Shown here: one piece after another, positions 53,801-64,000 of the stretch
Position numbering within the stretch: position 1 is the first letter of the stretch
How the letters are laid out: each line of letters starts with the position of its first letter
DNA from: Anaerofilum sp. An201
Lineage (GTDB): Bacteria > Bacillota > Clostridia > Oscillospirales > Ruminococcaceae
Assembly: GCF_002160015.1 (NCBI RefSeq)
Contig: NZ_NFJT01000002.1
Span: forward strand, 124,001-188,000
DNA length: 64,000 nucleotides
Reading direction: 5' to 3'
The notes under the pieces: generated by a model
The model's input: only the letters and a program-made list of their open reading frames with translations
Database searches by the model: none
What the model was told of the DNA's origin: nothing
Translations under genes and position numbers: made by a program

Positions 53801-55177
53801 TTATCGCACCTCGACCGGGTGGTAGTGCTGTTCCAGGATGACCTCGTCCACGCGGTCCAGCTCGTTGCGCGGCAGCATGCCCAGCAGCTCCCAGCCCAGA
53901 TCCAGCGTTTCCTCCATCGTGCGGTTGACATTCCCCTGCCCCACAAACCGCTGCTCGAAGGCGCGGCCGAAGGCCAGCACCCGCTTGTCGGCCGGGCTGA
54001 GCTCCTCCTCGCCGATGACGCTGGCCAGGGCACGGGCGTCCTGCACGCGGGCATAGGTGGCGAACAGCTGGTTTGCCAGCGCCGAGTGGTCGTCGCGGGT
54101 GTAGCCGGCGCCGATGCCGTCCTTCATCAGGCGGGACAGGCTGGGCAGCACGTTGATGGGCGGATAGACGCCGGTGGCGTCGAGGCCGCGGTCCAGCACG
54201 ATCTGTCCCTCGGTGATATAGCCGGTGAGGTCCGGGATGGGGTGGGTGATGTCGTCGCCCGGCATGGTGAGGATGGGGATCTGGGTAACCGATCCTTTCC
54301 GCCCTTCCACGATGCCGGCGCGCTCGTACAGGCTGGCGAGGTCGGAGTAGAGATAGCCGGGGAAGCCCTTGCGGCCGGGGATCTCGCCCTTGGAGGAGGA
54401 GAACTCGCGCAGCGCCTCGCAGTAGCTGGTCATGTCGGTGAGGATGACCAGGATGTTCATGCCCAGATCAAAGGCCAGGTATTCCGCGATGGTCAGCGCA
54501 CAGCGCGGGGTGAGGATGCGCTCGATGATCGGGTCGCTGGCCAGGTTCATCAGCATCACCACCCGGTCCATGACGTTGGCGGTCTCAAAGCTGGTGCGGA
54601 AGTAGTCGGCCACGTCGTTTTTCACGCCCATCGCCGCGAACACCACCGCGAACTTCTCGCCGTCGGCCACGCTGGCCTGCCGCACGATCTGCACCGCCAG
54701 CTCGTTGTGCTTCATGCCCGAGCCGGAGAAGATGGGCAGTTTCTGGCCGCGGATGAGGGTGGCGAGGCCGTCGATGGAGGAAATGCCGGTGCGGATATAG
54801 TTGCGCGGATACACGCGGGACACCGGGTTGATGGGCGCGCCGTTCACGTCCCGGCGCACCTGGGGGAAGATCGCGCCCAGGCCGTCGGCCGGGCGGCCCA
54901 GGCCGTCCAGCGTGCGGCCCAGGATCTCGGGCGAGAGGTCGATCTCCATCGGGCGGCCGGTGAAGGTGGTGCTGCAGTTGTCCAGCGACAGCCCGCGGGT
55001 GCCCTCAAACACCTGCACCACCGCGCGGCGGCCTTCCAGCATCACCACGCGCCCCACGCGCACGCTGCCGTCGTCGAGGCGCAGCTGCACCATCTCGTCG
55101 TAGCTGGCGCCGTCCACATCGTCCAGCACCACCAGAGAGCCGTTGATGCGGGAAAGGCCGGTATATTCCAGACGCAT
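53801..55177 (-). CDS. atpB: V-type ATP synthase subunit B
   Basis: A 458-residue non-catalytic nucleotide-binding subunit of the V1 hexamer. Family stretches include [41 protein letters not shown] ([10 protein letters not shown] follows), [16 protein letters not shown] and [15 protein letters not shown]. As expected for B subunits the P-loop is degenerate ([10 protein letters not shown]). It is coupled closely to subunit A, three bases away. Confidence 0.97.
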   Translation of the reverse strand: MRLEYTGLSRINGSLVVLDDVDGASYDEMVQLRLDDGSVRVGRVVMLEGRRAVVQVFEGTRGLSLDNCSTTFTGRPMEIDLSPEILGRTLDGLGRPADGLGAIFPQVRRDVNGAPINPVSRVYPRNYIRTGISSIDGLATLIRGQKLPIFSGSGMKHNELAVQIVRQASVADGEKFAVVFAAMGVKNDVADYFRTSFETANVMDRVVMLMNLASDPIIERILTPRCALTIAEYLAFDLGMNILVILTDMTSYCEALREFSSSKGEIPGRKGFPGYLYSDLASLYERAGIVEGRKGSVTQIPILTMPGDDITHPIPDLTGYITEGQIVLDRGLDATGVYPPINVLPSLSRLMKDGIGAGYTRDDHSALANQLFATYARVQDARALASVIGEEELSPADKRVLAFGRAFEQRFVGQGNVNRTMEETLDLGWELLGMLPRNELDRVDEVILEQHYHPVEVR

Positions 55178-55180
55178 GGC

Positions 55181-56968
<1,788 letters not shown>

Positions 56969-56974
56969 CTCGCT

Positions 56975-57568
56975 TTACTCGATCGCAATGGACAGGCCGG
57001 CGTTCTGATAGAACCAGTCCTCCTGCCCGGCCAGACGGCTGTCCAGCGTGTCGTCGGCACGGCGGCGACCGCTTGCCGCACGCAGCCCGCCCAGGCGGAT
57101 GCTCTCGTCCGGCTGCACCTGCGCGCGGATGCCGGACGCCGCTGCCAGCTTCTCGGCCAGCGCCGTGTCGGCCGGGCGGGCAAAGACGGTGATCTCCCCG
57201 CCCAGCGCGGCCGACAGCTCTTTCAGACTGGCTTCCAGCCAGCCGGTGTAGGCGGGCGTATGGGTGAAGGCGCGCACCCGTTCGGCCACCTGCTCCATCA
57301 CGTCGCGGGTGATGGCGGCGCGGCAGGCGGCCAGCGCGGCGCTGGCTGCCCCGGCCGCTTTGGCCAGCCGGCGGTTGGTCTCGGCCTCGATGCGGCGGCT
57401 TTCATATTCCACCTGATGGCGCGCGGCGCGCTCGGCCTGCGCCTGCACCCGCTCGGTCTCGGCGGCAGTGTAGGCGTCCACCTGCCTTGCGATCTCCCTG
57501 CGGCGGCGCTCGGCGTCCCGCTGCATGGCCCGAAAGAATTTTTCGGCCCGTTCCTGTTCCTGGATCAT
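56975..57568 (-). CDS. V-type ATP synthase subunit E
   Basis: A 197-residue peripheral-stalk subunit: a long charged N-terminal helix (RAEKFFRAMQRDAERRRREI to about residue 100) and a globular C-terminal domain (AALGGEITVFARPADTALAE). The ATG at 57568 fits GAGGTG at six bases; a GTG three codons upstream (57577) is too close to it. Sequence conservation in this family is low, so the call leans on length, shape and position between F and A. Confidence 0.85.
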   Translation of the reverse strand: MIQEQERAEKFFRAMQRDAERRRREIARQVDAYTAAETERVQAQAERAARHQVEYESRRIEAETNRRLAKAAGAASAALAACRAAITRDVMEQVAERVRAFTHTPAYTGWLEASLKELSAALGGEITVFARPADTALAEKLAAASGIRAQVQPDESIRLGGLRAASGRRRADDTLDSRLAGQEDWFYQNAGLSIAIE

Positions 57569-57578
57569 CTCGTTCACC

Positions 57579-57887
57579 TCAAATCTTTACGCCGATGGCG
57601 TCCCGCACATAGCGGGTGATGCGGTCTTTTCCGTTCTGGGCGCCGTGACGGTCGGGAATCTCGACGATCAGCGGACGGCTCATCTCCTGGCGCACCTGGT
57701 CGAACCGGCTGCCGAACTGGGTCATCAGCTTTTCGGTCACCAGGATCATGGCGATGTCGGGGTCTGCCAGCGCCTTGTCCAGCGCCGCCTGCACCTCCTG
57801 CGCCTCATGGGCCACCGTGCCCTCGATGCCCGCCAGACGCATGCCCACCTGGGTATCGACGTTGTCGCTGATGAGATAAAAGCGCAT
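57579..57887 (-). CDS. V-type ATP synthase subunit F
   Basis: A 102-residue Rossmann-like rotor subunit: YLISDNVDTQVGMRLAGIEG, ADPDIAMILVTEKLMTQFG and PLIVEIPDRHGAQNGKDRI are typical. AAAGGAGG precedes the ATG. It is placed between K and E. Confidence 0.92.
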   Translation of the reverse strand: MRFYLISDNVDTQVGMRLAGIEGTVAHEAQEVQAALDKALADPDIAMILVTEKLMTQFGSRFDQVRQEMSRPLIVEIPDRHGAQNGKDRITRYVRDAIGVKI

Positions 57888-57908
57888 GGCGAAGCCTCCT
57901 TTCCGGGT

Positions 57909-58361
57909 TCAGATCAGCTTGTTGAGGATCAGGATCGAGATGACCACGCCGTACAGCGCGATCGACTCGCCCAGCGCAACGAAAATCAGCGATTTACCGA
58001 AGCTCTTGGGGTCCTCGCTGGCGGCTGCGATGGCGGCGGGAGCGCCCGCGGCCACGGCGATGCCGCCGCCGATGCCCGCAAGGCCGGTGGCCAGCGCGGC
58101 GGCCAGCAGGCCGATGCTCATGCTCTGGTTGCTGGCGGCGCGCTCGGCGGCGGTCATGGCGGTGGCGCCGTCGGCGGCAAAGACGGTCATGGCCAACAGG
58201 CACCCGGCCAGCAGCAGCACCACAAAGGCGGCCGCGTTGATGGCAAAGGATTTCTTCACGCCCAGCTTGCCGGCGCTGACGCGGCGGGCGACAAGGGCGC
58301 TGATGCCCAGCAGGGCGGCGACGGGCAACAGGGCGAACAGCAGCTGCAATACGATAGTCAT
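57909..58361 (-). CDS. V-type ATP synthase subunit K (proteolipid)
   Basis: A 150-residue membrane rotor protein with four helices (about 3-23, 42-62, 82-113, 122-147). The second hairpin carries the c-ring signature GLLAAALATGLAGIGGGIAV and the ion-binding glutamate in VALGESIALYG (Glu132). The first hairpin has no acidic residue and little likeness to the second, so each subunit offers one ion site. Ser after the Glu is seen in sodium-type rings, but the other sodium ligands were not recognised, so the coupling ion is open. Confidence 0.93.
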   Translation of the reverse strand: MTIVLQLLFALLPVAALLGISALVARRVSAGKLGVKKSFAINAAAFVVLLLAGCLLAMTVFAADGATAMTAAERAASNQSMSIGLLAAALATGLAGIGGGIAVAAGAPAAIAAASEDPKSFGKSLIFVALGESIALYGVVISILILNKLI

Positions 58362-58392
58362 GATTGTTTTCCTCCAGTTTTGTTTTCAGGCA

Positions 58393-60333
58393 TTATTTCT
58401 GGGGCTGTTCCCGGCGCACCGGCGCCAGCTGCACCCCGCGGAAGGGACGTCCGCCGCCCTCGTAGCAGCGGCTGAAGATCTCGTAGAATTCAAGGCGCAG
58501 GCCCTGGATGCCGGACAAAAGGCCCTCCAGTGCGATCACCAGCGCGTTGCCCAGCACCACCACGACCGGGTTGGCCGGGCTGCCCGCCAGGCTGAACACC
58601 ACCATCATCATGGCGGCGTGCACGATCACGAAGGCGCCCACGCGCAGGAAGGAAACGGTGTTGGAAAAGTACGACAGGACGTATTCCAGCACCTCGAAGA
58701 TGTTTTGCAGAACATAGTCCAGCCAGCTTTCGGGCTTCCAGTCCGGGTGGTGGTCCACGATGCCGATCAGGATCTCCTTGAAGAAGAGCACCGCAAGGCC
58801 CACACCCACGATCGCACCGGCCGCCGCCGTGGGCAGCAGCTGGGGGCCCTGCATGAAACCGCTGGCGAGGTTGACGCCCGCGAAATAGACCGCGAGGCCC
58901 ACCAGGCCGTTGTTGGAGAAGAGGGCTTCGCCCCAGTGCTTTTTGCGCACCGCTGCGAAGATATTCAGCGCAATCGCCGCCATCACCAGCGCCACGCCGA
59001 TGCCGATGGCCAGCAGCAGCACCGTGTTGATGGAGTCCATCACCTCGATGGGCTTGCCTTCCCAGCCGAGCGCGTGGTAGAGCGGGTCGAGCGCGTGCTC
59101 GAAGCCGAACACCGACCCGAACACAAAGCCGAACACCATCGAGGACAGCCCACAGGGCACGATCAGCTTGGCCAGCGGCATCTTTTTCCACTTATACAGC
59201 GCAAAGCCGCCGATCGCCAGCACCGCGCCCTGCCCCAGGTCGCCGAACATCAGGCCGAACAGCACCGTGAAGGTGACCGCCACAAAGGCGGTGATGTCGA
59301 TCTCGCCGTAGCTGGGCAGGCCGTACATATCCACAAAGAACTCGAACGGCCGGAAGGGCAGCAGGTTGCGCAGGCGGGTGGGCGGCGCGGCCTTGTCCTG
59401 CTTGCCGGGGTCGTTGATGGTGAGCTTCATTTTGGGGATGCGGTGCACCCGCTCCGCGAACTCCTCCACCGCCGATTCGGCGATCCAGCCCACATAGAAG
59501 AAGTACTTGTCGCGGTAGGCCGCGTAGTGGCGCAGCGCAAAGGTGGCTTCCAGCCATTTCAGCTGGCTGTAGATGCGGCTGCAGGTCTGCTCGTGCTGCG
59601 CCCAGTAGGCGGCGATGGCCTCGTCCAGACGGGCGCTCTCCTCTTTCACCCCGCGGATCTGCTCCTCCAGCTGGGCGACGATCTGCGCCGGCGTGCCGGT
59701 GGCGCTGGGCAGCTTCATCCGCTCGAAGTAGAGCATGGAGAAGATGCCGTCAATCTCCTCCGCCGCCCGCACCGGGGTGAAATACAGGCCCCAGTAGCCG
59801 CCGTTTTCGGCGCTGCAGGGCACGAAAAAGATATAGGGGTTGTCGGTGTAGGCCACCATGAGCTTTTCGTAGCTCTCGCCGGGCAGAAAGCCGAACCGGA
59901 TCTTGATATATTCGCTGGAGATGATGGCCTCCAGCGGGGTGTCCAGCGAGACAAAGTGGCTGTACTGCGCCTTGTCCTGTTCCAGGCGGCTGCACTTCGC
60001 GTCCAGCTCCTGCTTTTTCTCCCGCAGCTCGGACAGGTGCGCGCGCACCTTTTTGATGTAGGCCGAGGCGCGCTCGTCCAGCGTGCGGGATTTGGGCTCG
60101 GTGGTGTCCTCGGTGACGGTGACGCCCACCGAATCGAACAGCTCCTGCAGGCTTTGCAGGATGGGCGGATAGGGGTTGTCCTCGTTGAGGGTGATATAGC
60201 CCAGCGACCCCGACATATACTGGATGGCCGGCTCGGGCTGGAAATCGCCGCTGATGCAGCAGGTGGTGATGAACTCGTCCAGCTGCGACAGCAGCCCGTC
60301 CGCCCGCACCAGCTTCATTTTTTCAATTGCCAA
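58393..60333 (-). CDS. V-type ATP synthase subunit I (stator a-subunit)
   Basis: A 646-residue protein. The cytoplasmic N-half (about 1-330) has two coiled-coil stretches (KVRAHLSELREKKQELDAKC; VAQLEEQIRGVKEESARLDE). The C-half has seven or eight helices including FFVDMYGLPSYGEIDITAFV, FGLMFGDLGQGAVLAIGGF and SFLRVGAFVIVHAAMMM, which form the ion half-channels. The TTG start at 60333 gives the usual family beginning AIEKMKLV. It follows subunit C. Confidence 0.95.
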   Translation of the reverse strand: MAIEKMKLVRADGLLSQLDEFITTCCISGDFQPEPAIQYMSGSLGYITLNEDNPYPPILQSLQELFDSVGVTVTEDTTEPKSRTLDERASAYIKKVRAHLSELREKKQELDAKCSRLEQDKAQYSHFVSLDTPLEAIISSEYIKIRFGFLPGESYEKLMVAYTDNPYIFFVPCSAENGGYWGLYFTPVRAAEEIDGIFSMLYFERMKLPSATGTPAQIVAQLEEQIRGVKEESARLDEAIAAYWAQHEQTCSRIYSQLKWLEATFALRHYAAYRDKYFFYVGWIAESAVEEFAERVHRIPKMKLTINDPGKQDKAAPPTRLRNLLPFRPFEFFVDMYGLPSYGEIDITAFVAVTFTVLFGLMFGDLGQGAVLAIGGFALYKWKKMPLAKLIVPCGLSSMVFGFVFGSVFGFEHALDPLYHALGWEGKPIEVMDSINTVLLLAIGIGVALVMAAIALNIFAAVRKKHWGEALFSNNGLVGLAVYFAGVNLASGFMQGPQLLPTAAAGAIVGVGLAVLFFKEILIGIVDHHPDWKPESWLDYVLQNIFEVLEYVLSYFSNTVSFLRVGAFVIVHAAMMMVVFSLAGSPANPVVVVLGNALVIALEGLLSGIQGLRLEFYEIFSRCYEGGGRPFRGVQLAPVRREQPQK

Positions 60334-60367
60334 TCGTCGATCATCTTCCTTTCGCGCAAAGACGTGC

Positions 60368-61426
60368 TCAGCCCGCTCCGATCAGCATACCGCCGATCTC
60401 CTCGGGCGTCATGCGGTAGCGCACGCCTTCGATGATGTGGGTGATGTTGCGGATCTCGTTTTCGGCCAGGTAGATATAGCAGAACATCACCACGCTGGGA
60501 TTGGTGGAAAAGCGCAGCCGCTTGAGATGCCAGCGGTGCTGGATGCGGCCGATGCCCTCCTCGATATAGTCGTAGTGCACCTTGTCCAGCTCGCGGCCGT
60601 AGGGGGTGGTGCGCAGGCGCGCCAGAAAATCCGGGCCGTCGGCGGCGTCGAGCAGCAGGTCGATCTGCTTGGGCGACAGCGCCGTCAGCTCCATGAACAC
60701 CCGGCGGCCGATATACAGCCGGTCGGCTTTCAGCATCCGCTTGAGGCGGTAGATGTTCACGATGGCCTCGAGGTCGCTGCTGCGCTGCAGAAGCTCCAGC
60801 ACCTCCTGCATGTCCCTGCCCTGCAGCTTTTCACGCGCGATGGCGCGCAGCTGCCCGTAGACATACCGGGTGAGCACCGCCTCGATCTCCAGCGTGCCGT
60901 CCTCCTCCAGGCTGAAATCCGGGTTCCGGGCAAAGGGGAGGATGAGCTCCTGGTAGGGCGTGCCCTCCAGCGCGGCGGCCAGGTCCGCCAGCGTGTGGGC
61001 GGCGGCCAGGCGGTAGAGGTCCAGCCGGGAATGCTTCTGCATAAAGGCGGGCAGCGCATACAGGTATTCCCCGGCGCCGCCGCCGTTCATATACCGAAGG
61101 CAGGAGAGGATCTCCTGCACGTCGCATTTGATGATGAAATAGTGGTAGAAATCGTGGCCGATGCTCATCTCGTAGCGGCACAGCGCGGCGTACTGGTCGA
61201 ACAGGCGGCGGTTCAGCAGGATCTCCAGCTGCTGGCGGTGCACCGCCTGCGGCGTGATGCTGGCCAGCGCGTCGGCGTAGGCCGTGCGGGTCTTGAGATA
61301 GGCCGCCACCTCCGGCACCGAATGACAGGCCAGCAGATCCGCGTAGTTGCGCTCGGTGAGCCGGCGGCCGTACATCGCGCGGGATTTGGCCAGAATGGCG
61401 TTGGACGCCAGCGAATGTGCTCCCAT
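60368..61426 (-). CDS. V-type ATP synthase subunit C
   Basis: A 352-residue all-helical subunit linking the rotor to the V1 head. Family parts are NAILAKSRAMYGRRLTERNY, YYHYFIIKCDVQEI-like FYHYFIIKCDVQEILSCLRY and EIRNITHIIEGVRYRMTPEE. Length is standard. It lies between the small coiled-coil gene and subunit I. Confidence 0.93.
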   Translation of the reverse strand: MGAHSLASNAILAKSRAMYGRRLTERNYADLLACHSVPEVAAYLKTRTAYADALASITPQAVHRQQLEILLNRRLFDQYAALCRYEMSIGHDFYHYFIIKCDVQEILSCLRYMNGGGAGEYLYALPAFMQKHSRLDLYRLAAAHTLADLAAALEGTPYQELILPFARNPDFSLEEDGTLEIEAVLTRYVYGQLRAIAREKLQGRDMQEVLELLQRSSDLEAIVNIYRLKRMLKADRLYIGRRVFMELTALSPKQIDLLLDAADGPDFLARLRTTPYGRELDKVHYDYIEEGIGRIQHRWHLKRLRFSTNPSVVMFCYIYLAENEIRNITHIIEGVRYRMTPEEIGGMLIGAG

Positions 61427-61435
61427 ACTCTCGCC

Positions 61436-61759
61436 TTACCTTTCCAGCACCCGGGCCAGCATGGTGTCCACCCACTGGTCCCGCCTGTCCTGCGCGCGGG
61501 TTTCCATCGCGGCCTGCACCGCCGCGCGTTTGCGCTCCAGCTCCTCCAGCGCCGCCTGCTCGTGCCGGGCCTGCTGCTCCTGGTAGCGCTGCACCGCCTG
61601 GGCGGCTTTTTCCTTCCGGGCCGCTTCGATGTCGGCTTTCTGCTGTTCCAGCTTCGCCAGCGCCTGGTCGCGGTATTCCTCCGCCGCCTGGGTGCGCAGG
61701 CGCTCCTGCCGGTCCATCTCCAGCACGGCCTGCAGCAGCGCATTTGTCTGATTGCTCAC
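61436..61759 (-). CDS. Probable V-type ATP synthase stalk subunit (G/H-like coiled coil)
   Basis: A 107-residue highly charged helical protein, nearly all coiled coil ([40 protein letters not shown]). It has the size and character of the G/H peripheral-stalk partner of subunit E and is the first gene of the operon. The GTG at 61759 is chosen for its GGAG six bases upstream; another GTG at 61771 sits too close to AAAGGAG. Subunit assignment rests on position and composition. Confidence 0.72.
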
Positions 61760-61837
61760 GTTCGTCTCCACGCTCCTTTCCTGGCGTGCCCTGCCCAAAG
61801 CGGGCGCGCCGTACTGCTGACATGTGATCCTTGTTGC

Positions 61838-61865
61838 ATTATAACACACCTGCTCACAGAAACAA
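61838..61865 (-). promoter_or_regulatory. Promoter of the V-type ATPase operon
   Basis: TTGTTT (61860-61865) and TATAAT (61838-61843) on the minus strand with a 16-base spacer. Confidence 0.75.
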
Positions 61866-61889
61866 AGCACAACTTTCGGGGATAAAAAA

Positions 61890-61933
61890 CAGGCAAAACA
61901 GAGAAGAGGGCAGAGAGTTCGTTCCCTGCCCTC
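61890..61933 (-). terminator. Terminator of the glycosyltransferase genes
   Basis: GAGGGCAG and CTGCCCTC (61906-61913 with 61926-61933) form an 8-bp stem, followed on the minus strand by T-rich sequence. Confidence 0.7.
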
Positions 61934-61973
61934 GGTTTGCCTGGACGTATATGGTGTTGTGGAACCGGACGGC

Positions 61974-63212
61974 TCAGCCCTGTGCGGAACGTCCGGTCAG
62001 CTTGCCCAGCATCCGGCGGAAGGTGATCTTCAGGCCCATCGTTTCCAGGTTCAGCCGCATGATGCGCGCCCATTTGTGGACCGGGCCTTTCCGGAACAGG
62101 CGTTCCAGCCCGCCGAACAGCTTTGCCAGCACCCGGTTGGCGAAGCCCGGGCGGGGCGGCGGCGTGTTGATCTGGTGCAGGCGTTTTTCGGCGGTGGCGA
62201 CGGCGTTCAGGATGCCGTCCACATCGCATCCCTTCACTGCGCCCACCAGCGGCGCGTATTCCGGCGGGATATAGTTGGCCTCGTCAAACGACTTGACCGC
62301 CTCCGGATAGGACAGCATCCGCATCACCTCGCGGCGGCATTCGTCCAGCTCCTGCACATCCTGCGGATGCGGCAGCATGTTCAGGCTCTTGATGCACTGG
62401 CCCACACAATAGTTGGCCAGCGCCTGCGCGGCGGGTTTGGTCATCTCCCCCTCGCTCTCGCACAGACGGCGCAGCGCCATCACCTGGCGCATCTGGTTTT
62501 CCACCAGATTGGGCTTATGGCTGCGCGCCAGCGAGGCGTGCTGGAAGTGCCACAGGTAATAGTACAGCGGCTGCGAGATGAGCGCCGCACGGCGGCAGCG
62601 GGAGTAGTATTCGATGTTGAACATGCAGTCCTCGCCGTAGGACATATCCAGCGGGAATTCCAGTCCGTTTTCCCGGATGATGGAGGTGCGGTAGATGCGG
62701 TTGCAGGGGCCTTCCATACAGCAGGTTTCCCAGAACAGGCGCGCCATATTCTGGATGAACAGTGGGCGGACCATCACGCAGAAATGCCCCAGCGGGCGGC
62801 AGGAGAACTGGTGGGTGGCCTTGTATCCGCCGTTCTCCCCCTGCTGCTCCACCACCTGGATGCCGCAGATGGCGATGTCGGCGTCGCAGAAGCGCAGCGT
62901 TTCCAGCAGCTTGCCGGTGAAATCGGGCGAGACCACGTCGTCGCTGTCCACGAACTGGATAAACTCGCCCTGTGCGGCCTGCATGCCGGCGTTGCGCGCC
63001 GCGCTGACGCCGCTGTTTTCCAGCGTCAGCACACGCACCCGGCTGTCCAGCGCGGCGTAGCGGCGGCAGATCTCCAGAGAGCCGTCGGTGCTGCCGTCGT
63101 TCACCAGGATCAGCTCGAGGTCGCGGAAGGACTGCTTGAGGATGGAGTTGATGCACCATCCCAGATAGTTTTCGGCATTGTATACCGGAACGATCACACT
63201 TACGGTTGGCAT
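61974..63212 (-). CDS. Family 2 glycosyltransferase
   Basis: A 412-residue cytosolic or membrane-associated transferase. The GT-A fold is clear: [57 protein letters not shown] and the metal-binding FVDSDDVVS (about 89-97). The C-terminal 200 residues are helical without a named domain. It follows another GT2 gene by 13 bp, so both probably add sugars to a surface polysaccharide or teichoic acid. The acceptor is unknown. Confidence 0.92.
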   Translation of the reverse strand: MPTVSVIVPVYNAENYLGWCINSILKQSFRDLELILVNDGSTDGSLEICRRYAALDSRVRVLTLENSGVSAARNAGMQAAQGEFIQFVDSDDVVSPDFTGKLLETLRFCDADIAICGIQVVEQQGENGGYKATHQFSCRPLGHFCVMVRPLFIQNMARLFWETCCMEGPCNRIYRTSIIRENGLEFPLDMSYGEDCMFNIEYYSRCRRAALISQPLYYYLWHFQHASLARSHKPNLVENQMRQVMALRRLCESEGEMTKPAAQALANYCVGQCIKSLNMLPHPQDVQELDECRREVMRMLSYPEAVKSFDEANYIPPEYAPLVGAVKGCDVDGILNAVATAEKRLHQINTPPPRPGFANRVLAKLFGGLERLFRKGPVHKWARIMRLNLETMGLKITFRRMLGKLTGRSAQG

Positions 63213-63225
63213 TGGTCTTCCCCCT

Positions 63226-64000
63226 TTACTGCTGTTTGTCGCGCATCTGGCCGTATGCTTTCAGGCCGTTGTCCCGCAGAAGCTGCAGTTGGAGCAGATA
63301 GACGGGAGAAACCGGATGGGACTCGAAATACACCGCGTCCTCGGCGGCCATCGCCAGCACGGCGTCCACCTTCGGGCCGGCGATCCGGTTCCGGTAGCAC
63401 TGGTACAGGCGGTCGAGCAGGACCCAGCAGTAGACGTTGTTGTCCTGCTCTTCCAGCTCGTCGAAGCCGAAGTGGTGCAGGAACTCGCGCCGCTCGCGCA
63501 GGGCAAAGCAGCTGTCGAGGTTGGCCTCGCGGAAGGCCTCGCCGGTGATGCTGTCGGTGCGGCTGCGGTCGTAGTTGTATTTGGACACGTCCAGATACAC
63601 CAGCTTTTTGGCGGCGGCAAAGAATTTGTAGGTGGTGAATTCGTCCTCGTGCAGCCATCCCTCGGGGTAGCGGGTGCTGCCGATGACGCTGCGGTGGTAC
63701 AGCTTGTTCCAGGCCACCGGCTTGAAATGCTTCCACTCCAGGATGCCGCGGATGGCCTCGGAAGGGCCGGCCTCGATCACCCCGGCGGTGCAGGGCGTCT
63801 CCTCCGTCACCGTGTCGCGGTAGATGCTGCGGTAACTGCACTCGGCGATCTGGGCGCCGTGCGCGGTGCACAGGCGGTGCAGCTGCTCGAACATGTCGGC
63901 GTCCAGCCAGTCGTCGCTGTCCACAAAGGCGAGGTATTCGCCCGCGGCGGCCTCGATGCCGGCGTTGCGCGCGCTGGACAGGCCGCCGTTCGGCTTGTGG
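63226..64000 (-). CDS. Family 2 glycosyltransferase (5' end outside window)
   Basis: The last 257 or so residues of a GT2 enzyme; the N-terminus is beyond the window end. Visible are HKPNGGLSSARNAGIEAA, the metal-binding FVDSDDWLDADMFEQL, and the acceptor-side region VAWNKLYHRSVIG with WLHEDEFTTYKFF, a layout of EpsJ/CpsI-like polysaccharide transferases. It is upstream of and probably co-transcribed with the next GT2 gene, suggesting a surface-glycan cluster that continues outside the window. Confidence 0.9.
   Translation of the reverse strand, partial: HKPNGGLSSARNAGIEAAAGEYLAFVDSDDWLDADMFEQLHRLCTAHGAQIAECSYRSIYRDTVTEETPCTAGVIEAGPSEAIRGILEWKHFKPVAWNKLYHRSVIGSTRYPEGWLHEDEFTTYKFFAAAKKLVYLDVSKYNYDRSRTDSITGEAFREANLDSCFALRERREFLHHFGFDELEEQDNNVYCWVLLDRLYQCYRNRIAGPKVDAVLAMAAEDAVYFESHPVSPVYLLQLQLLRDNGLKAYGQMRDKQQ

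Overview
The window looks like chromosome of a GC-rich, Gram-positive anaerobe of the Clostridia, most likely a gut member of the Oscillospiraceae/Ruminococcaceae. Supporting signs are strong AGGAGG-type ribosome sites, an LPATG sortase anchor, a V-type ATPase, PduL, lytS/yesN-type sugar regulators, a DUF3796/XRE pair and the YhaO/YhaN pair. No phage, insertion sequence, CRISPR array or tRNA gene was seen. The genus is inference.

1-14,300: galactoside/galactan region. On the minus strand mglB-mglA-mglC (5130-8983) encode a methyl-galactoside-type ABC importer. A separate operon from a promoter at 5020-5048 encodes a YesN-type regulator, a LytS/YesM-type kinase and two further sugar-binding proteins, the last cut by the window start. 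A PadR/membrane-protein pair (9510-10300, plus) separates this from a 1213-residue cell-wall-anchored GH43 subfamily 24 enzyme (predicted exo-beta-1,3-galactanase). galT at 49.3 kb would complete part of a galactan-to-Leloir route.

14,300-20,100: housekeeping on the minus strand: tmRNA and smpB, recR-ybaB-dnaX, SRP RNA, an OGG-type DNA glycosylase and pduL. 20,250-29,000: uracil-DNA glycosylase, a CocE-type hydrolase and a nuclease-XPD-like helicase on plus; an ArsC/Spx-like protein, a MATE exporter and an HI0933-type flavoprotein on minus. 29,000-33,100: DUF3796/XRE pair with a palindromic operator, gdhA, two membrane-linked unknowns and a DUF6512 protein.

33,100-37,400: response regulator, short-sensor kinase and ABC exporter (ATPase plus FtsX-type permease), a Bce/Vex-like envelope-stress module with matching sites in front of the regulator and the transporter. 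37,400-37,900 is a cluster of palindromes and 77-bp direct repeats. 37,900-41,600: yhaO/sbcD-like and yhaN/sbcC-like genes.

41,600-45,950: CydDC-like heterodimeric ABC exporter, a YgbA-family and a YbaN-family gene, under a promoter with two palindromic operators. The same operator type sits at +1 of a free-standing promoter at 52,124, which seems to drive a ~180-nt non-coding transcript ending at 52,336. This shared-operator sRNA/exporter regulon is the most novel item in the window; its regulator is not encoded here.

46,000-53,100: SGNH hydrolase, prfB without the usual programmed frameshift, a RING-like membrane protein, galT, rpsF-ssb-rpsR, and a DUF1624-type membrane protein. 53,170-61,860: nine-gene V-type ATPase operon on minus. 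61,970-64,000: two family 2 glycosyltransferases, the second cut by the window end.
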